64,000 nt of DNA, taken from assembly GCF_001425825.1 (NCBI RefSeq), contig NZ_LMDM01000007.1:55013-119012 (forward strand), written 5' to 3'. The translations under genes and the position numbers were made by a program. Each line of letters begins with the position of its first letter. Position 1 is the first letter of the stretch. Positions 38,664-47,132 of this stretch are shown in pieces. This DNA comes from Rhizobacter sp. Root1238. GTDB lineage: Bacteria; Pseudomonadota; Gammaproteobacteria; Burkholderiales; Burkholderiaceae_C. The notes below the pieces were generated by a model that was not told the DNA's origin, did no database searches, and saw nothing but the letters and a program-made list of their open reading frames with translations.

Positions 38664-39377
38664 ATGAGCAAGCCCTACCACCTCTACGTCGTCGAGGACG
38701 ACAACCCGCTGCGCACGATGCTGTGCGACTACCTGGAGAAGCAGGGCCTGGTCGTCACCGGCATGGCCACCGCCGAAGACCTGCTGCGGCGCATCCACCG
38801 GCTGCGGCCCGACCTGGTGGTGCTCGACGTCAGCCTGCCCGGCATGAGCGGGCTGCAGGCCTGCCAGAAGCTGCGCTCCGAAGGCGACCGCGTGCCGATC
38901 ATCATCCTGACCGCGCGCAGCGAAGAGATCGACCGCGTGCTGGGGCTGGAAATGGGTGCCGACGATTTCCTCGGCAAGCCGTTCTCGGCGCGCGAGCTGC
39001 TGGCGCGGGTGCATGCGGTGCTGCGGCGCGCGATCGTGCCGCCGGGGTTGTCGCAGATGAACCAGGCGCCGGTCAAGTTCGGCGGCAGCGTGTTCGACGT
39101 CAGCGCGCGCTGCCTGTTCCGCAACGGCGCCACCCGCGTGCTGAGCACCGTCGAGTTCTCGGTGCTGGCCGAGCTGGTGGCCAACCCGGGCGTCGCGGTG
39201 TCGCGCGAGCGGCTGCTGGCGGTTTCGCACTCGCGCAGCGAGTCGCTGCTGCTGCGCGCGATCGACGTCACCGTGATGCGGCTGCGCAAGCTTGTCGAAT
39301 CCGATCCCGGCACCCCGCGCTTCATCCAGACGGTGCGCGGCCACGGCTACATGTTCGTGCCTGAAACCTCGCGCTGA
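38664..39377 (+). CDS. OmpR-family response regulator
   Basis: This 237-residue protein has a receiver domain with acidic pocket VVEDDNP, phosphorylation Asp in VVLDVSLPGMSG (about residue 53), Thr in ILTAR and Lys in GKPFSARELLARV, followed by a winged-helix DNA-binding domain (LSTVEFSVLAELVANPGVAVSRERLL to VRGHGYMF). It shares a one-base stop/start overlap with the sensor kinase gene. Arrangement matches OmpR-EnvZ-like pairs; the stimulus is unknown. Confidence 0.93.
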   Translation: MSKPYHLYVVEDDNPLRTMLCDYLEKQGLVVTGMATAEDLLRRIHRLRPDLVVLDVSLPGMSGLQACQKLRSEGDRVPIIILTARSEEIDRVLGLEMGADDFLGKPFSARELLARVHAVLRRAIVPPGLSQMNQAPVKFGGSVFDVSARCLFRNGATRVLSTVEFSVLAELVANPGVAVSRERLLAVSHSRSESLLLRAIDVTVMRLRKLVESDPGTPRFIQTVRGHGYMFVPETSR

Positions 39378-40684
39378 TGCACTGGCTGCCCCGCTCGCTG
39401 GCCGGCCGCGTCACCTGGCTGGTGGGGCTGATCAGCGTCGCGTCGCTGATCGCGCAACTGCTGCTGCTGCGCGCGCTGCTGTTCGAGCCGTTCAGCGAGG
39501 GCATGCTGGTCGCGGTGGTCGGCGAGGCGCACCAGGCGCAGCAGAACCTGCTGACGACGCCGCCCGACGAGCGTGACCGGGTCGCCGTCGAGCTGTCGTA
39601 CGGCCCGTTCTGGGTCGGCCGCAGCGGTGCGCCGGACGGCGGGGCCGACATCGTCGGGCCGCTGCGCCGGCCGTCGATCGAGCTGCCCAGCGGATTGCAG
39701 GACATCGTCACCCGATCGCTCGGCCATGACGCGGTGCTCGACATCAGCGACCGCAACGGGCTGGTGCTGCGCATCGAGGCCGACATCGACGGCGAGCGCT
39801 GGAATTTCGTGCACCGCCATGCATCGCCGCGCAACGCGCCGACGATCACCTTGCTGGCGCTGCTGGCGCTGTTGTTCGGCACCGCGGCGCTGAGCCTGTG
39901 GATCGGCTTCCGCGTGATCGCGCTGCCGCTGAAGCGCCTGGCGCACGAGATCGCGACCCGGCGCGGCGCGCTGCGGGCGATCGAACTGCAGCCTGGCGCG
40001 AGCGACGAGCTGCAGCAGATCGCGCGCGCGTTCAACTCGCTGGCGCGCAGCCTCGACGAGGCCGATCGCACGCGCGGCCAGCTGCTGGCCGGCGTGTCGC
40101 ACGACCTGCGCACGCCGCTGTCGCGGCTGCGGCTGCGCATCGAGACGCAGTGCGACGAATCGGTGGGCGACGCGCTGCTGCACGACCTGGGCTCGGTGCA
40201 GCGCATCGTCGACCAGTTCCTCGCCTACGTGCAGGGCGGTGCCGACATCCAGCTCGGCCGCCTGCAGCCGCTGTGGGACACCGGCCGCGCGGTGGTCGCG
40301 ATGTACGCCGACCCCGGCGTCACCTTGCGCGGCGATGGCGTCGACGAACTGCTGCCCGACATCGCGGTGCAGCGCCTGCTGAGCAACCTGATCGACAACG
40401 CGCTGGCCTACGGGGTGCGGCCGGTGACGGTCGACCTGTGCCGCTGCGAAGGCGGCGTGTCGATCGCGGTGTTCGACCACGGCCCCGGCCTGAACGCCGC
40501 CGAATTCGCCCAGGCGCTGCAGCCCTTCGTGCGGCTGGACCGCCAGCGCAGTTCGCTCGGCCATTGCGGCCTGGGCCTGGCGATCGTGTCGCAGATCGCG
40601 CGCCAGCTCGGCGGGACGCTGAGCCTGGCGCGGGCGCCCGACGGGGCGTTCGGCATCGCGTTGACGCTGAAGATCGCCGCCTAG
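39377..40684 (+). CDS. EnvZ-type sensor histidine kinase
   Basis: This 435-residue membrane kinase has helices at about residues 12-35 and 155-178 flanking a periplasmic sensor of about 120 residues, a HAMP domain, the phospho-acceptor box AGVSHDLRTPLSRLRLRIE, and an ATPase domain with LLSNLIDNALAYG (N box), VFDHGPGLN (G1) and HCGLGLAIV (G2). The DLRTPL form is typical of the EnvZ/CpxA group. It phosphorylates the regulator encoded immediately upstream. Confidence 0.92.
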   Translation: MHWLPRSLAGRVTWLVGLISVASLIAQLLLLRALLFEPFSEGMLVAVVGEAHQAQQNLLTTPPDERDRVAVELSYGPFWVGRSGAPDGGADIVGPLRRPSIELPSGLQDIVTRSLGHDAVLDISDRNGLVLRIEADIDGERWNFVHRHASPRNAPTITLLALLALLFGTAALSLWIGFRVIALPLKRLAHEIATRRGALRAIELQPGASDELQQIARAFNSLARSLDEADRTRGQLLAGVSHDLRTPLSRLRLRIETQCDESVGDALLHDLGSVQRIVDQFLAYVQGGADIQLGRLQPLWDTGRAVVAMYADPGVTLRGDGVDELLPDIAVQRLLSNLIDNALAYGVRPVTVDLCRCEGGVSIAVFDHGPGLNAAEFAQALQPFVRLDRQRSSLGHCGLGLAIVSQIARQLGGTLSLARAPDGAFGIALTLKIAA

Positions 40685-40711
40685 CGCTCACCCCGCAGGC
40701 CGAGCGCCGCG

Positions 40712-40735
40712 TCGCCCGACGTGCTCGTCGGGCGA
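40712..40735. terminator. perfect 10-bp hairpin between convergent genes
   Basis: TCGCCCGACG and CGTCGGGCGA pair fully around a TGCT loop, 27 bases after the kinase gene and eight before the end of the DUF4397 gene. There is no strong T run on either side, so it may act as a bidirectional barrier or stabiliser rather than a classical terminator. Confidence 0.5.
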
Positions 40736-40742
40736 GGGGTTG

Positions 40743-42050
40743 TCATCTGTCCAGCCGCAGCACCGCAGAAGGCGTCGCCGCATCCCCCAGCATGAACAGC
40801 GTATAGACCCCCGGCGTCAACAGCGCGACGTTCGCGGCGTACAGCGCGCTCGACGAGGTGGCTGAATCAACCTCCAGCGGCGTCGGGCTGGCCGTCGTGC
40901 TGCCGATCACCTGCGTCGATTCGGCGGCGGCACCGAACGCGATGTTCGAGCTCTTCGTCAGCACGCCGTTGTTGGCCTGCAGTGTCAGCGTCGAATTCAG
41001 CCCGTTGACGCCGTTGACCAGCCGCAGCTTCACATACCCGCTGGTCAGCGCCGGGCTGTTGTCGTCGCTGATCAGCGAGACCTGCGGTGCCGCAGCGGTG
41101 CCCAGCACCAGCAGCGTCAGGTCGGCACCCGGTGCGGCGGTCAGGCCGGTCGGGCTCACGTCGGTGCCGTTGATCGACACGCTGGCGGTCAGCGCACCGG
41201 CCGGTACCTGCAGGTAGGTGCCGATCGCCGGCGGCTTGCCGGTCGACACCGTGCCGCTGGACAGGGCGATGCCGTTGACGGTTGCCGCCACCGTGCCCGA
41301 GGCCGCCGCGCCCGCGACCAGCCGTACGCGTGCGTAGCCGTTGACCTGGGCCTGCAGCGGACCTTGCTGGTTCAGCAGCAGCCCGTTGACCAGCACGCCG
41401 CCCGGCGTCGAGGTCAGCACCAGCGTCAGGATCTGCTGGTCGGTCAGCACGACCGTCGGGATGTCGAGCCGCACGTCGGTCTTGTCGCCGGCGGCGGTCA
41501 CGCGGATCCGGTAGGTGCCGGCGGTGATCTCGCCATAGGTCGAGAAGCGTTCGCCGCCGACCGTCAGCGCGTTCGCGGTCGCGTTGGTGAGCGAGTCGGT
41601 CGGCGCGGTGACGTAGATGTCGACATTGCCGGCTTCGTACGAGGTGTTGAAGACGCGGAACTTCGCGGTGCCGGAGGTCGGCGCCGCTTCGTTGTCGGTC
41701 AGGTAGCGGGTGCGCAGGCTGCTGGCGGTGGTGTAGGCGACCAGCGTGTTGTGCACGCCGTCGCTGACCGACTGCGCCGCTGCAGCGACCGCGGTGCTGG
41801 AGCCGGCCGGCTTCAGGTAGAAGGTGTACGAGCCCGCGCCGATGGTCGCGTAGTCGCCGACGGCGTTGCTCGCGACCGCCGCGCTGGCCTTCACGTCGTT
41901 GTCGTACAGGTCCAGCGACGCGTAGCTGGCGGTGGCATTGACGAGGCGGACATAGCCCGGGCCGTCGTCGCTGCTGCCGCCGCAGCCGGTCAACAGGAGG
42001 GGCGCGGCCACCACGGCCGCGAGCAGGGGCGCGAACAATCTCAGCTTCAC
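40743..42050 (-). CDS. DUF4397-domain lipoprotein
   Basis: This 435-residue exported lipoprotein has a signal ending in LLLTGCGG (lipidated Cys about 23). Two DUF4397-like beta-sandwich repeats are visible: YVRLVNATASYASLDLYDND and, in the middle, KFRVFNTSYEAGNVDIYVTA with TYRIRVTAAGDKT. A weaker third begins at YVKLRLVNGVNG. DUF4397 proteins are surface or cell-wall associated and of unknown function. The start is a GTG preceded by AAAGGAAAC. Composition is rich in Ala, Thr and Ser, as is usual for exported beta proteins. Confidence 0.82.
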   Translation of the reverse strand: MKLRLFAPLLAAVVAAPLLLTGCGGSSDDGPGYVRLVNATASYASLDLYDNDVKASAAVASNAVGDYATIGAGSYTFYLKPAGSSTAVAAAAQSVSDGVHNTLVAYTTASSLRTRYLTDNEAAPTSGTAKFRVFNTSYEAGNVDIYVTAPTDSLTNATANALTVGGERFSTYGEITAGTYRIRVTAAGDKTDVRLDIPTVVLTDQQILTLVLTSTPGGVLVNGLLLNQQGPLQAQVNGYARVRLVAGAAASGTVAATVNGIALSSGTVSTGKPPAIGTYLQVPAGALTASVSINGTDVSPTGLTAAPGADLTLLVLGTAAAPQVSLISDDNSPALTSGYVKLRLVNGVNGLNSTLTLQANNGVLTKSSNIAFGAAAESTQVIGSTTASPTPLEVDSATSSSALYAANVALLTPGVYTLFMLGDAATPSAVLRLDR

Positions 42051-42220
42051 AATGTTTCCTTTGGATCGAGGGGGACGATGGCGTCGCGCCCGCAGTCGCG
42101 GGCGTGGCGCTGTCGCACCGGTCGATTCAAACGAAACCGTGTTGCGCGCAGGTTGCGTCTTCGTGGGGCCGGGTGTCGCCGGGTGTCGGGGTTGACACAC
42201 GGCGCTCGCCGGCCTTCGTG

Positions 42221-43198
42221 CTACATGAGCAGATGTTCCCCCGCGTTGTCCCCACCCAGGATCACGTAGTTCACCTTGCGGATGTCGTTCAGCCGCGTGC
42301 CGCCGGCGTAGCTGATCGAGCTCTGCACGTCCTCGCGCATCTCGCGCAGCGTGTCGGCCAGCCTGCCCTTCACCGGCTCGAGGATGCGCTTGCCTTCGAC
42401 GTGCTTGTACTCGCCCTTGTTGAAGTCGCTGGCCGAGCCGTAGTACTCCTTGAAGACCTTGCCGTCGACCTCGACCGTCTTGCCGGGCGACTCCTCATGG
42501 CCGGCGAACAGCGAGCCGATCATCACCATCGCGGCGCCGAAGCGCACGCTTTTCGCGATGTCGCCATGGTCGCGGATGCCGCCGTCGGCAATGATCGGCT
42601 TGGTCGCCACGCGGGCACACCACTTCAGCGCGCTCAGCTGCCAGCCGCCGGTGCCGAAGCCGGTCTTCAGCCGCGTGATGCAGACCTTGCCCGGGCCGAT
42701 GCCGACCTTGGTCGCATCGGCGCCCCAGTTTTCCAGGTCGATCACCGCCTCGGGCGTGCCGACGTTGCCGGCGATGATGAAGGTGGCCGGCAGGCGCTGG
42801 CGGATGTGGTCGATCATCTTGCGCACGCTCTCGGCATGGCCGTGCGCGATGTCGATCGTGATGTAGTCGGCGCCGACGCCCTCGGCCGCGAGCCGGTCGA
42901 TCACCGCGTAGTCGTCGGGCTTGACGCCCGAGCTGATCGAGACGAACAGGCCGCGGTCGCGCATGCGCTTCGCATACGCCACGGTGTCGAGGTCGAAGCG
43001 GTGCATCACGTAGAAGTAGCCGTTGGCGGCCAGCCACTGCGTGATCGGTTCGTCGACCACCGTCTTCATGTTGGCCGGCACCACCGGCAGCTTGAAGCTG
43101 CGGCCGCCGAGTTCGGTCGATGCGTCGCATTCGGCGCGGCTCTCGACGCGGCACTTGCGCGGCAGCAACAGGACGTTGTCGTAGTCGAAGATTTCCAT
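42221..43198 (-). CDS. guaC: GMP reductase
   Basis: This 325-residue TIM-barrel enzyme of the IMPDH/GMPR family has [16 protein letters not shown] at the N-terminus, [16 protein letters not shown] with the catalytic Cys-Ile-Thr (CIT), [19 protein letters not shown], and [20 protein letters not shown]. It converts GMP to IMP with NADPH, in purine salvage. There is no CBS domain, as expected for GMP reductase as opposed to IMP dehydrogenase. It lies downstream of the acyltransferase gene but is separated from it by a terminator. Confidence 0.93.
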   Translation of the reverse strand: MEIFDYDNVLLLPRKCRVESRAECDASTELGGRSFKLPVVPANMKTVVDEPITQWLAANGYFYVMHRFDLDTVAYAKRMRDRGLFVSISSGVKPDDYAVIDRLAAEGVGADYITIDIAHGHAESVRKMIDHIRQRLPATFIIAGNVGTPEAVIDLENWGADATKVGIGPGKVCITRLKTGFGTGGWQLSALKWCARVATKPIIADGGIRDHGDIAKSVRFGAAMVMIGSLFAGHEESPGKTVEVDGKVFKEYYGSASDFNKGEYKHVEGKRILEPVKGRLADTLREMREDVQSSISYAGGTRLNDIRKVNYVILGGDNAGEHLLM

Positions 43199-43287
43199 GG
43201 TCAGGCTCCAAAGGGTGATGAAGAGCGCTTGACTTGGAACCCGGCCGGCCGGCGGAAGGCCTCGAAGCAATGCGAGGGCGCCGAAAC

Positions 43288-43317
43288 GAAAAACCGGGCG
43301 CCAAAATTTGGGCCCGG
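43288..43317 (-). terminator. Rho-independent terminator of the acyltransferase gene
   Basis: On the minus strand a stem CCGGGC / GCCCGG, extended inward by CCAAA/TTTGG with one bulge, is followed by TTTTTCG. It starts ten bases after the stop of the acyltransferase gene and separates it from guaC. Confidence 0.7.
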
Positions 43318-43326
43318 TGACGAATT

Positions 43327-44463
43327 CTACGCGGCGGGGCTTGCCCCCTCGGCCGGTCCTGTTTCTGTGGTCGCGGCCGCCGCGGGCGGGCGGGATTTGC
43401 CGATGAACTGCGGCACGAACCGGTTCAGCAGCGCCACCAGCGGCACGCACGCCACCAGCGACGCCGCGCTGATCGCCGCGGCATACGCGGCGACCGCCAG
43501 CGGCGTGTCGGCCAGCGGGATGCTCTCGGCCAGTTTCGGGTTGAAGAAGTGGAAGAAAACGCCGTTCAGGCCCATCAGCGGCAGGCTGTTGCGGCCGATC
43601 CAGGCCGCCGCCCGCGTGGCCGGCAGCAGCATCGCGAGGCCGATCACCGCCAGCGTGCCGGCCAGCGCGCTGAACGCGAAGCCGAGCGCATCGCCGTGCT
43701 GGGCCGCCGCCATCATCACCGCCTGCGCATCGTGCGGATGGTTCAACCGGTAGGTCGCGAGCAGCGCGCTGCTGCAGGCCAGCGTCACCACCAGCGCGAT
43801 GCCGCGGTGCGTGGCGAGCTGCTGCAGGAAGGGCCGCAGCACCTGGCCGATCGTGTAGAAGCCGAGTGCGACGATCGCCTCGCGCACGAACCAGACGCGG
43901 CTGACCTGCGCGACCCAGCCCTCCAGCGCACCGCCGTGGTTGCACAGGAACACGCCACCGACGATGCAGGCGGCCGCGAAGGCGAGCCGTGCCGCCACTT
44001 GCTGCAAGCGCGGCAGCAGCACCAGCGCCATTGCCTCGCAGACGAACATGCAGACGAGGAACCAGGTCACCCAGTTCAGCTCCGGCATGCCGCGCAGGTA
44101 GGCCGCGCCGAGCGGCTGCGCGTAGTACCACCACGCGAAGTGGTGCTTGACCGCGCTCAGCGACCACAGCGGCAGCAGCAGCAGCCCGAAGAACAGCACC
44201 GGCAGCAGGCGCAGCCGCGCGAGCGTGCGCAGCCGCGGCAGCAGTGCGGCCACCGGGTGGAAGAACAACCCGGCCAGCACGAAGAACAGCGGCATGTGGA
44301 ACGCGTAGATCAGCCGCAGCTGGTCGATCGCCGACGCGTTGTCGCCGCCGGCGCGGCTTTGCACCACATGGCCGTAGAACATCAGCACGATGCCCAGGGC
44401 CTTGGCGGTGTCGACCCAGGGCAGGCGACGCGACGCGCGCTGCGGGGCGAAGCCAGGATCCAT
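43327..44463 (-). CDS. acyltransferase 3 family membrane protein
   Basis: This 378-residue inner-membrane protein has about ten helices. The N-terminal pattern [20 protein letters not shown], with conserved His, and [17 protein letters not shown] marks the acyltransferase_3 family (OpgC/OatA-like), which transfers acyl or succinyl groups to periplasmic sugars, peptidoglycan or polysaccharide. The C-terminal 20 residues are a polar Ala/Thr tail. The start is ATG 44463, 68 bases from the divergent helicase gene. Confidence 0.85.
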   Translation of the reverse strand: MDPGFAPQRASRRLPWVDTAKALGIVLMFYGHVVQSRAGGDNASAIDQLRLIYAFHMPLFFVLAGLFFHPVAALLPRLRTLARLRLLPVLFFGLLLLPLWSLSAVKHHFAWWYYAQPLGAAYLRGMPELNWVTWFLVCMFVCEAMALVLLPRLQQVAARLAFAAACIVGGVFLCNHGGALEGWVAQVSRVWFVREAIVALGFYTIGQVLRPFLQQLATHRGIALVVTLACSSALLATYRLNHPHDAQAVMMAAAQHGDALGFAFSALAGTLAVIGLAMLLPATRAAAWIGRNSLPLMGLNGVFFHFFNPKLAESIPLADTPLAVAAYAAAISAASLVACVPLVALLNRFVPQFIGKSRPPAAAATTETGPAEGASPAA

Positions 44464-44531
44464 CTCGGCCCTCCGACCAAAGCGCCATCGTAGGAAACGG
44501 GCTTGCCGGCGTCCATCCCTACAATCGACGG

Positions 44532-46898
44532 ATGCATGACGACGGCTCCAGCGAGCACTTCTCTTCGCCACAGCGCGACCCCGGCGCCGACGGCCGCCTC
44601 CTCGACAACCTGAACCCCGAGCAGCTCGCCGCGGTGACGCTGCCGGCCCGGCCGGCGCTGATCCTGGCCGGTGCCGGTTCCGGCAAGACGCGCGTGCTGA
44701 CCACCCGCATCGCATGGCTGCTGCAGACCGGCCAGCTGACGCCCGGCGGCGTGATGGCGGTCACCTTCACGAACAAGGCCGCCAAGGAAATGCTGACGCG
44801 CCTCGGTGCGATGCTGCCGGTGCCGGTGCGCGGCATGTGGATCGGCACCTTCCACGGGCTGTGCAACCGCTTCCTGCGCGCGCACTGGAAACTTGCCGGG
44901 CTGCCGCAGGGCTTCCAGATCCTCGACTCGGCCGACCAGCTGTCGGCGGTCAAACGGGTCATCAAGTCGATGAACCTCGACGAAGAGCGCTTCGTTCCGA
45001 AGCAGGTCACCTGGTTCATCGCCGGCGCCAAGGAAGAAGGTCGCCGGCCGAAGGACGTCGAGCAGCGCGACGAGCAGGAGCGCACGCTGGTGCGGGTGTA
45101 CGAGGCCTACGAGGCGCAGTGCCAGCGCGAGGGCGTGGTCGATTTCGCGGAACTGATGCTGCGCACCTACGAGCTGATGCGCGACAACGCCGCGCTGCGC
45201 GAGCACTACCAGCGGCGCTTCCGGCACATCCTGGTCGACGAGTTCCAGGACACCAACAAGCTGCAGTACGCCTGGCTGAAGATGTTCGCCGGCCCGCACA
45301 CCGCGGTGCTGGCGGTCGGCGACGACGACCAGAGCATCTATGCGTTCCGCGGCGCGCAGGTCGGCAACATGGCCGATTTCGAGCGCGAATTCCATGTCGA
45401 GCAGGTGATCAAGCTGGAGCGCAACTACCGCTCGTTCGGCAACATCCTCGATGCGGCCAACGAGCTGATCTCGCGCAACTCGCGGCGGCTCGGCAAGAAC
45501 CTGCGCACCGAGGCGGGCCCGGGCGAGCCGGTGCGCGTCTACGAAGCCACCAGCGATTTCGCCGAGGCGCAGTGGTTCGTCGACGAAGCGCGGCAACTGC
45601 ACCGCGACGGCATCGCGCGCCGCGACATCGCGATCCTGTACCGCAGCAATGCGCAGAGCCGGGTCATCGAGAGCGCGCTCTTCAACGCCGCGATCCCGTA
45701 CAAGGTGTACGGCGGCCTGCGCTTCTTCGAGCGCGCCGAGGTCAAGCATGCGCTGAGCTACCTGCGGCTGATCGAGAACGCGAACGACGACACCAGCTTC
45801 CTGCGCGTCGTCAACTTCCCGACGCGCGGCATCGGCGCGCGCTCGATCGAGCAGCTGCAGGATGCGGCGCGCCAGAGCGGGCGCAGCCTGTACCAGAGCG
45901 TCGGCGCGTTGAGCGGCAAGGCGGGCGGCAATCTGCAGGCCTTCACGGCGCTGGTCGACGCGATGCGCGAGGCCACGCGCGGGCAGACGCTGCGCGAGAT
46001 CATCGAGCACATGCTGCATGCGTCGGGCCTGGTCGATTTCTACAAGACCGACAAGGAAGGCAAGGACCGGCTCGAGAACCTGGACGAACTCGTCAACGCG
46101 GCCGAGGCCTTCGTCACGCAGGAAGGCTTCGGCAAGAACGCGGTGGCGCTGCCGGTGGACGAGCATGGCGGCGCCGAGACGATCGCCGCGCTCGAGCAGA
46201 CGCCCGACGCCGAGACCGGCGAGATCATGTCGCCGCTGGCCGCCTTCCTGACGCATGCGTCGCTGGAGGCCGGCGACAACCAGGCGCAGGCCGGCCAGGA
46301 CGCGCTGCAGCTGATGACGGTGCACTCGGCCAAGGGGCTGGAGTTCGACGCGGTCTTCATCACCGGGCTGGAGGAGGGGCTGTTCCCGCACGAGAACAGC
46401 GTGTCCGACCTCGACGGGCTGGAAGAAGAACGGCGGCTGATGTACGTCGCGATCACGCGGGCGCGCAAGCGGCTGTACCTGAGCTTCAGCCAGACGCGCA
46501 TGCTGCACGGGCAGACGCGCTACAACGTCAAGAGCCGCTTCTTCGACGAGCTGCCCGAGGCGGCGCTGAAGTGGATCACGCCGCGCAACCAGGGCTTCGG
46601 CTCGGGCTATGCGCGCGAGTACCAGGCGGCCTGGGCCCGCGGCTCGGGACTGAACTCGATCGTCGGTGCCGGGCGGGTCGAGCCGCGGCCGTCATCGGTG
46701 GTGCAGCCCGGGGGCCCGAAGACCACCGCGAGCCACGGCCTGCGCACCGGCCAGAGCGTGTTCCACACCAAGTTCGGCGAGGGCGTGATCGTCACGCTCG
46801 AAGGCGCCGGCGACGATGCGCGCGCGCAGATCAACTTCGGCCGGCACGGCATGAAGTGGCTGGCCTTGTCGGTGGCGAAGCTGACGCCGGTGAACTGA
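44532..46898 (+). CDS. UvrD/PcrA-family DNA helicase
   Basis: This 788-residue superfamily 1A 3'-5' helicase has Walker A AGAGSGKT (about residue 47), TFTNKAAKEM (Ia), VDEFQDTN (II), GDDDQSIYAFRGA (III), LERNYRS (IV), TVHSAKGLEFDAVF (V) and VAITRARKRLY (VI). The C-terminal region VFHTKFGEGVIVTLEG is the RNA-polymerase-interacting Tudor-like tail of UvrD/PcrA. It serves in nucleotide excision and mismatch repair. A second SF1 protein elsewhere (Rep) cannot be excluded, so the symbol is left open. Confidence 0.93.
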   Translation: MHDDGSSEHFSSPQRDPGADGRLLDNLNPEQLAAVTLPARPALILAGAGSGKTRVLTTRIAWLLQTGQLTPGGVMAVTFTNKAAKEMLTRLGAMLPVPVRGMWIGTFHGLCNRFLRAHWKLAGLPQGFQILDSADQLSAVKRVIKSMNLDEERFVPKQVTWFIAGAKEEGRRPKDVEQRDEQERTLVRVYEAYEAQCQREGVVDFAELMLRTYELMRDNAALREHYQRRFRHILVDEFQDTNKLQYAWLKMFAGPHTAVLAVGDDDQSIYAFRGAQVGNMADFEREFHVEQVIKLERNYRSFGNILDAANELISRNSRRLGKNLRTEAGPGEPVRVYEATSDFAEAQWFVDEARQLHRDGIARRDIAILYRSNAQSRVIESALFNAAIPYKVYGGLRFFERAEVKHALSYLRLIENANDDTSFLRVVNFPTRGIGARSIEQLQDAARQSGRSLYQSVGALSGKAGGNLQAFTALVDAMREATRGQTLREIIEHMLHASGLVDFYKTDKEGKDRLENLDELVNAAEAFVTQEGFGKNAVALPVDEHGGAETIAALEQTPDAETGEIMSPLAAFLTHASLEAGDNQAQAGQDALQLMTVHSAKGLEFDAVFITGLEEGLFPHENSVSDLDGLEEERRLMYVAITRARKRLYLSFSQTRMLHGQTRYNVKSRFFDELPEAALKWITPRNQGFGSGYAREYQAAWARGSGLNSIVGAGRVEPRPSSVVQPGGPKTTASHGLRTGQSVFHTKFGEGVIVTLEGAGDDARAQINFGRHGMKWLALSVAKLTPVN

Positions 46899-47040
46899 AA
46901 ACGCCGGCTCATGGTGAACCCGCAGGCGGCTGCCGGCCCCTTGCGCCGGCGGTCGTCGCATCACTCGGGTTCTACCCGCGATGCTGCCGCCGCGTCTGTC
47001 CTGGTAGCGCTTTCACGAATCCGCAGCCGGGGGCGCCGGC

Positions 47041-47086
47041 ATAAGCCTCTCTTATCCCGCCGATCAGCTTTCGTCGTTTGATCGGC
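47041..47086. promoter_or_regulatory. two inverted repeats upstream of the rhamnosidase-like gene
   Basis: ATAAG-N5-CTTAT (47041-47055) and GCCGATCA-N12-TGATCGGC (47059-47066 with 47079-47086) lie side by side 47-92 bases before the gene. The region is less GC-rich than its surroundings. They could be operators for a sugar-responsive repressor; the second could also help end the helicase transcript. Confidence 0.4.
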
Positions 47087-47132
47087 GCATCGACACTCCG
47101 TAGAGTCCCGCTCCACAACAGGAGGCAAGACC

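Noticed and set aside
43199..43326. Purine riboswitch upstream of guaC
   Set aside because: The structured element there is a terminator of the upstream acyltransferase gene (stem plus T run on the minus strand); no purine aptamer core is seen.
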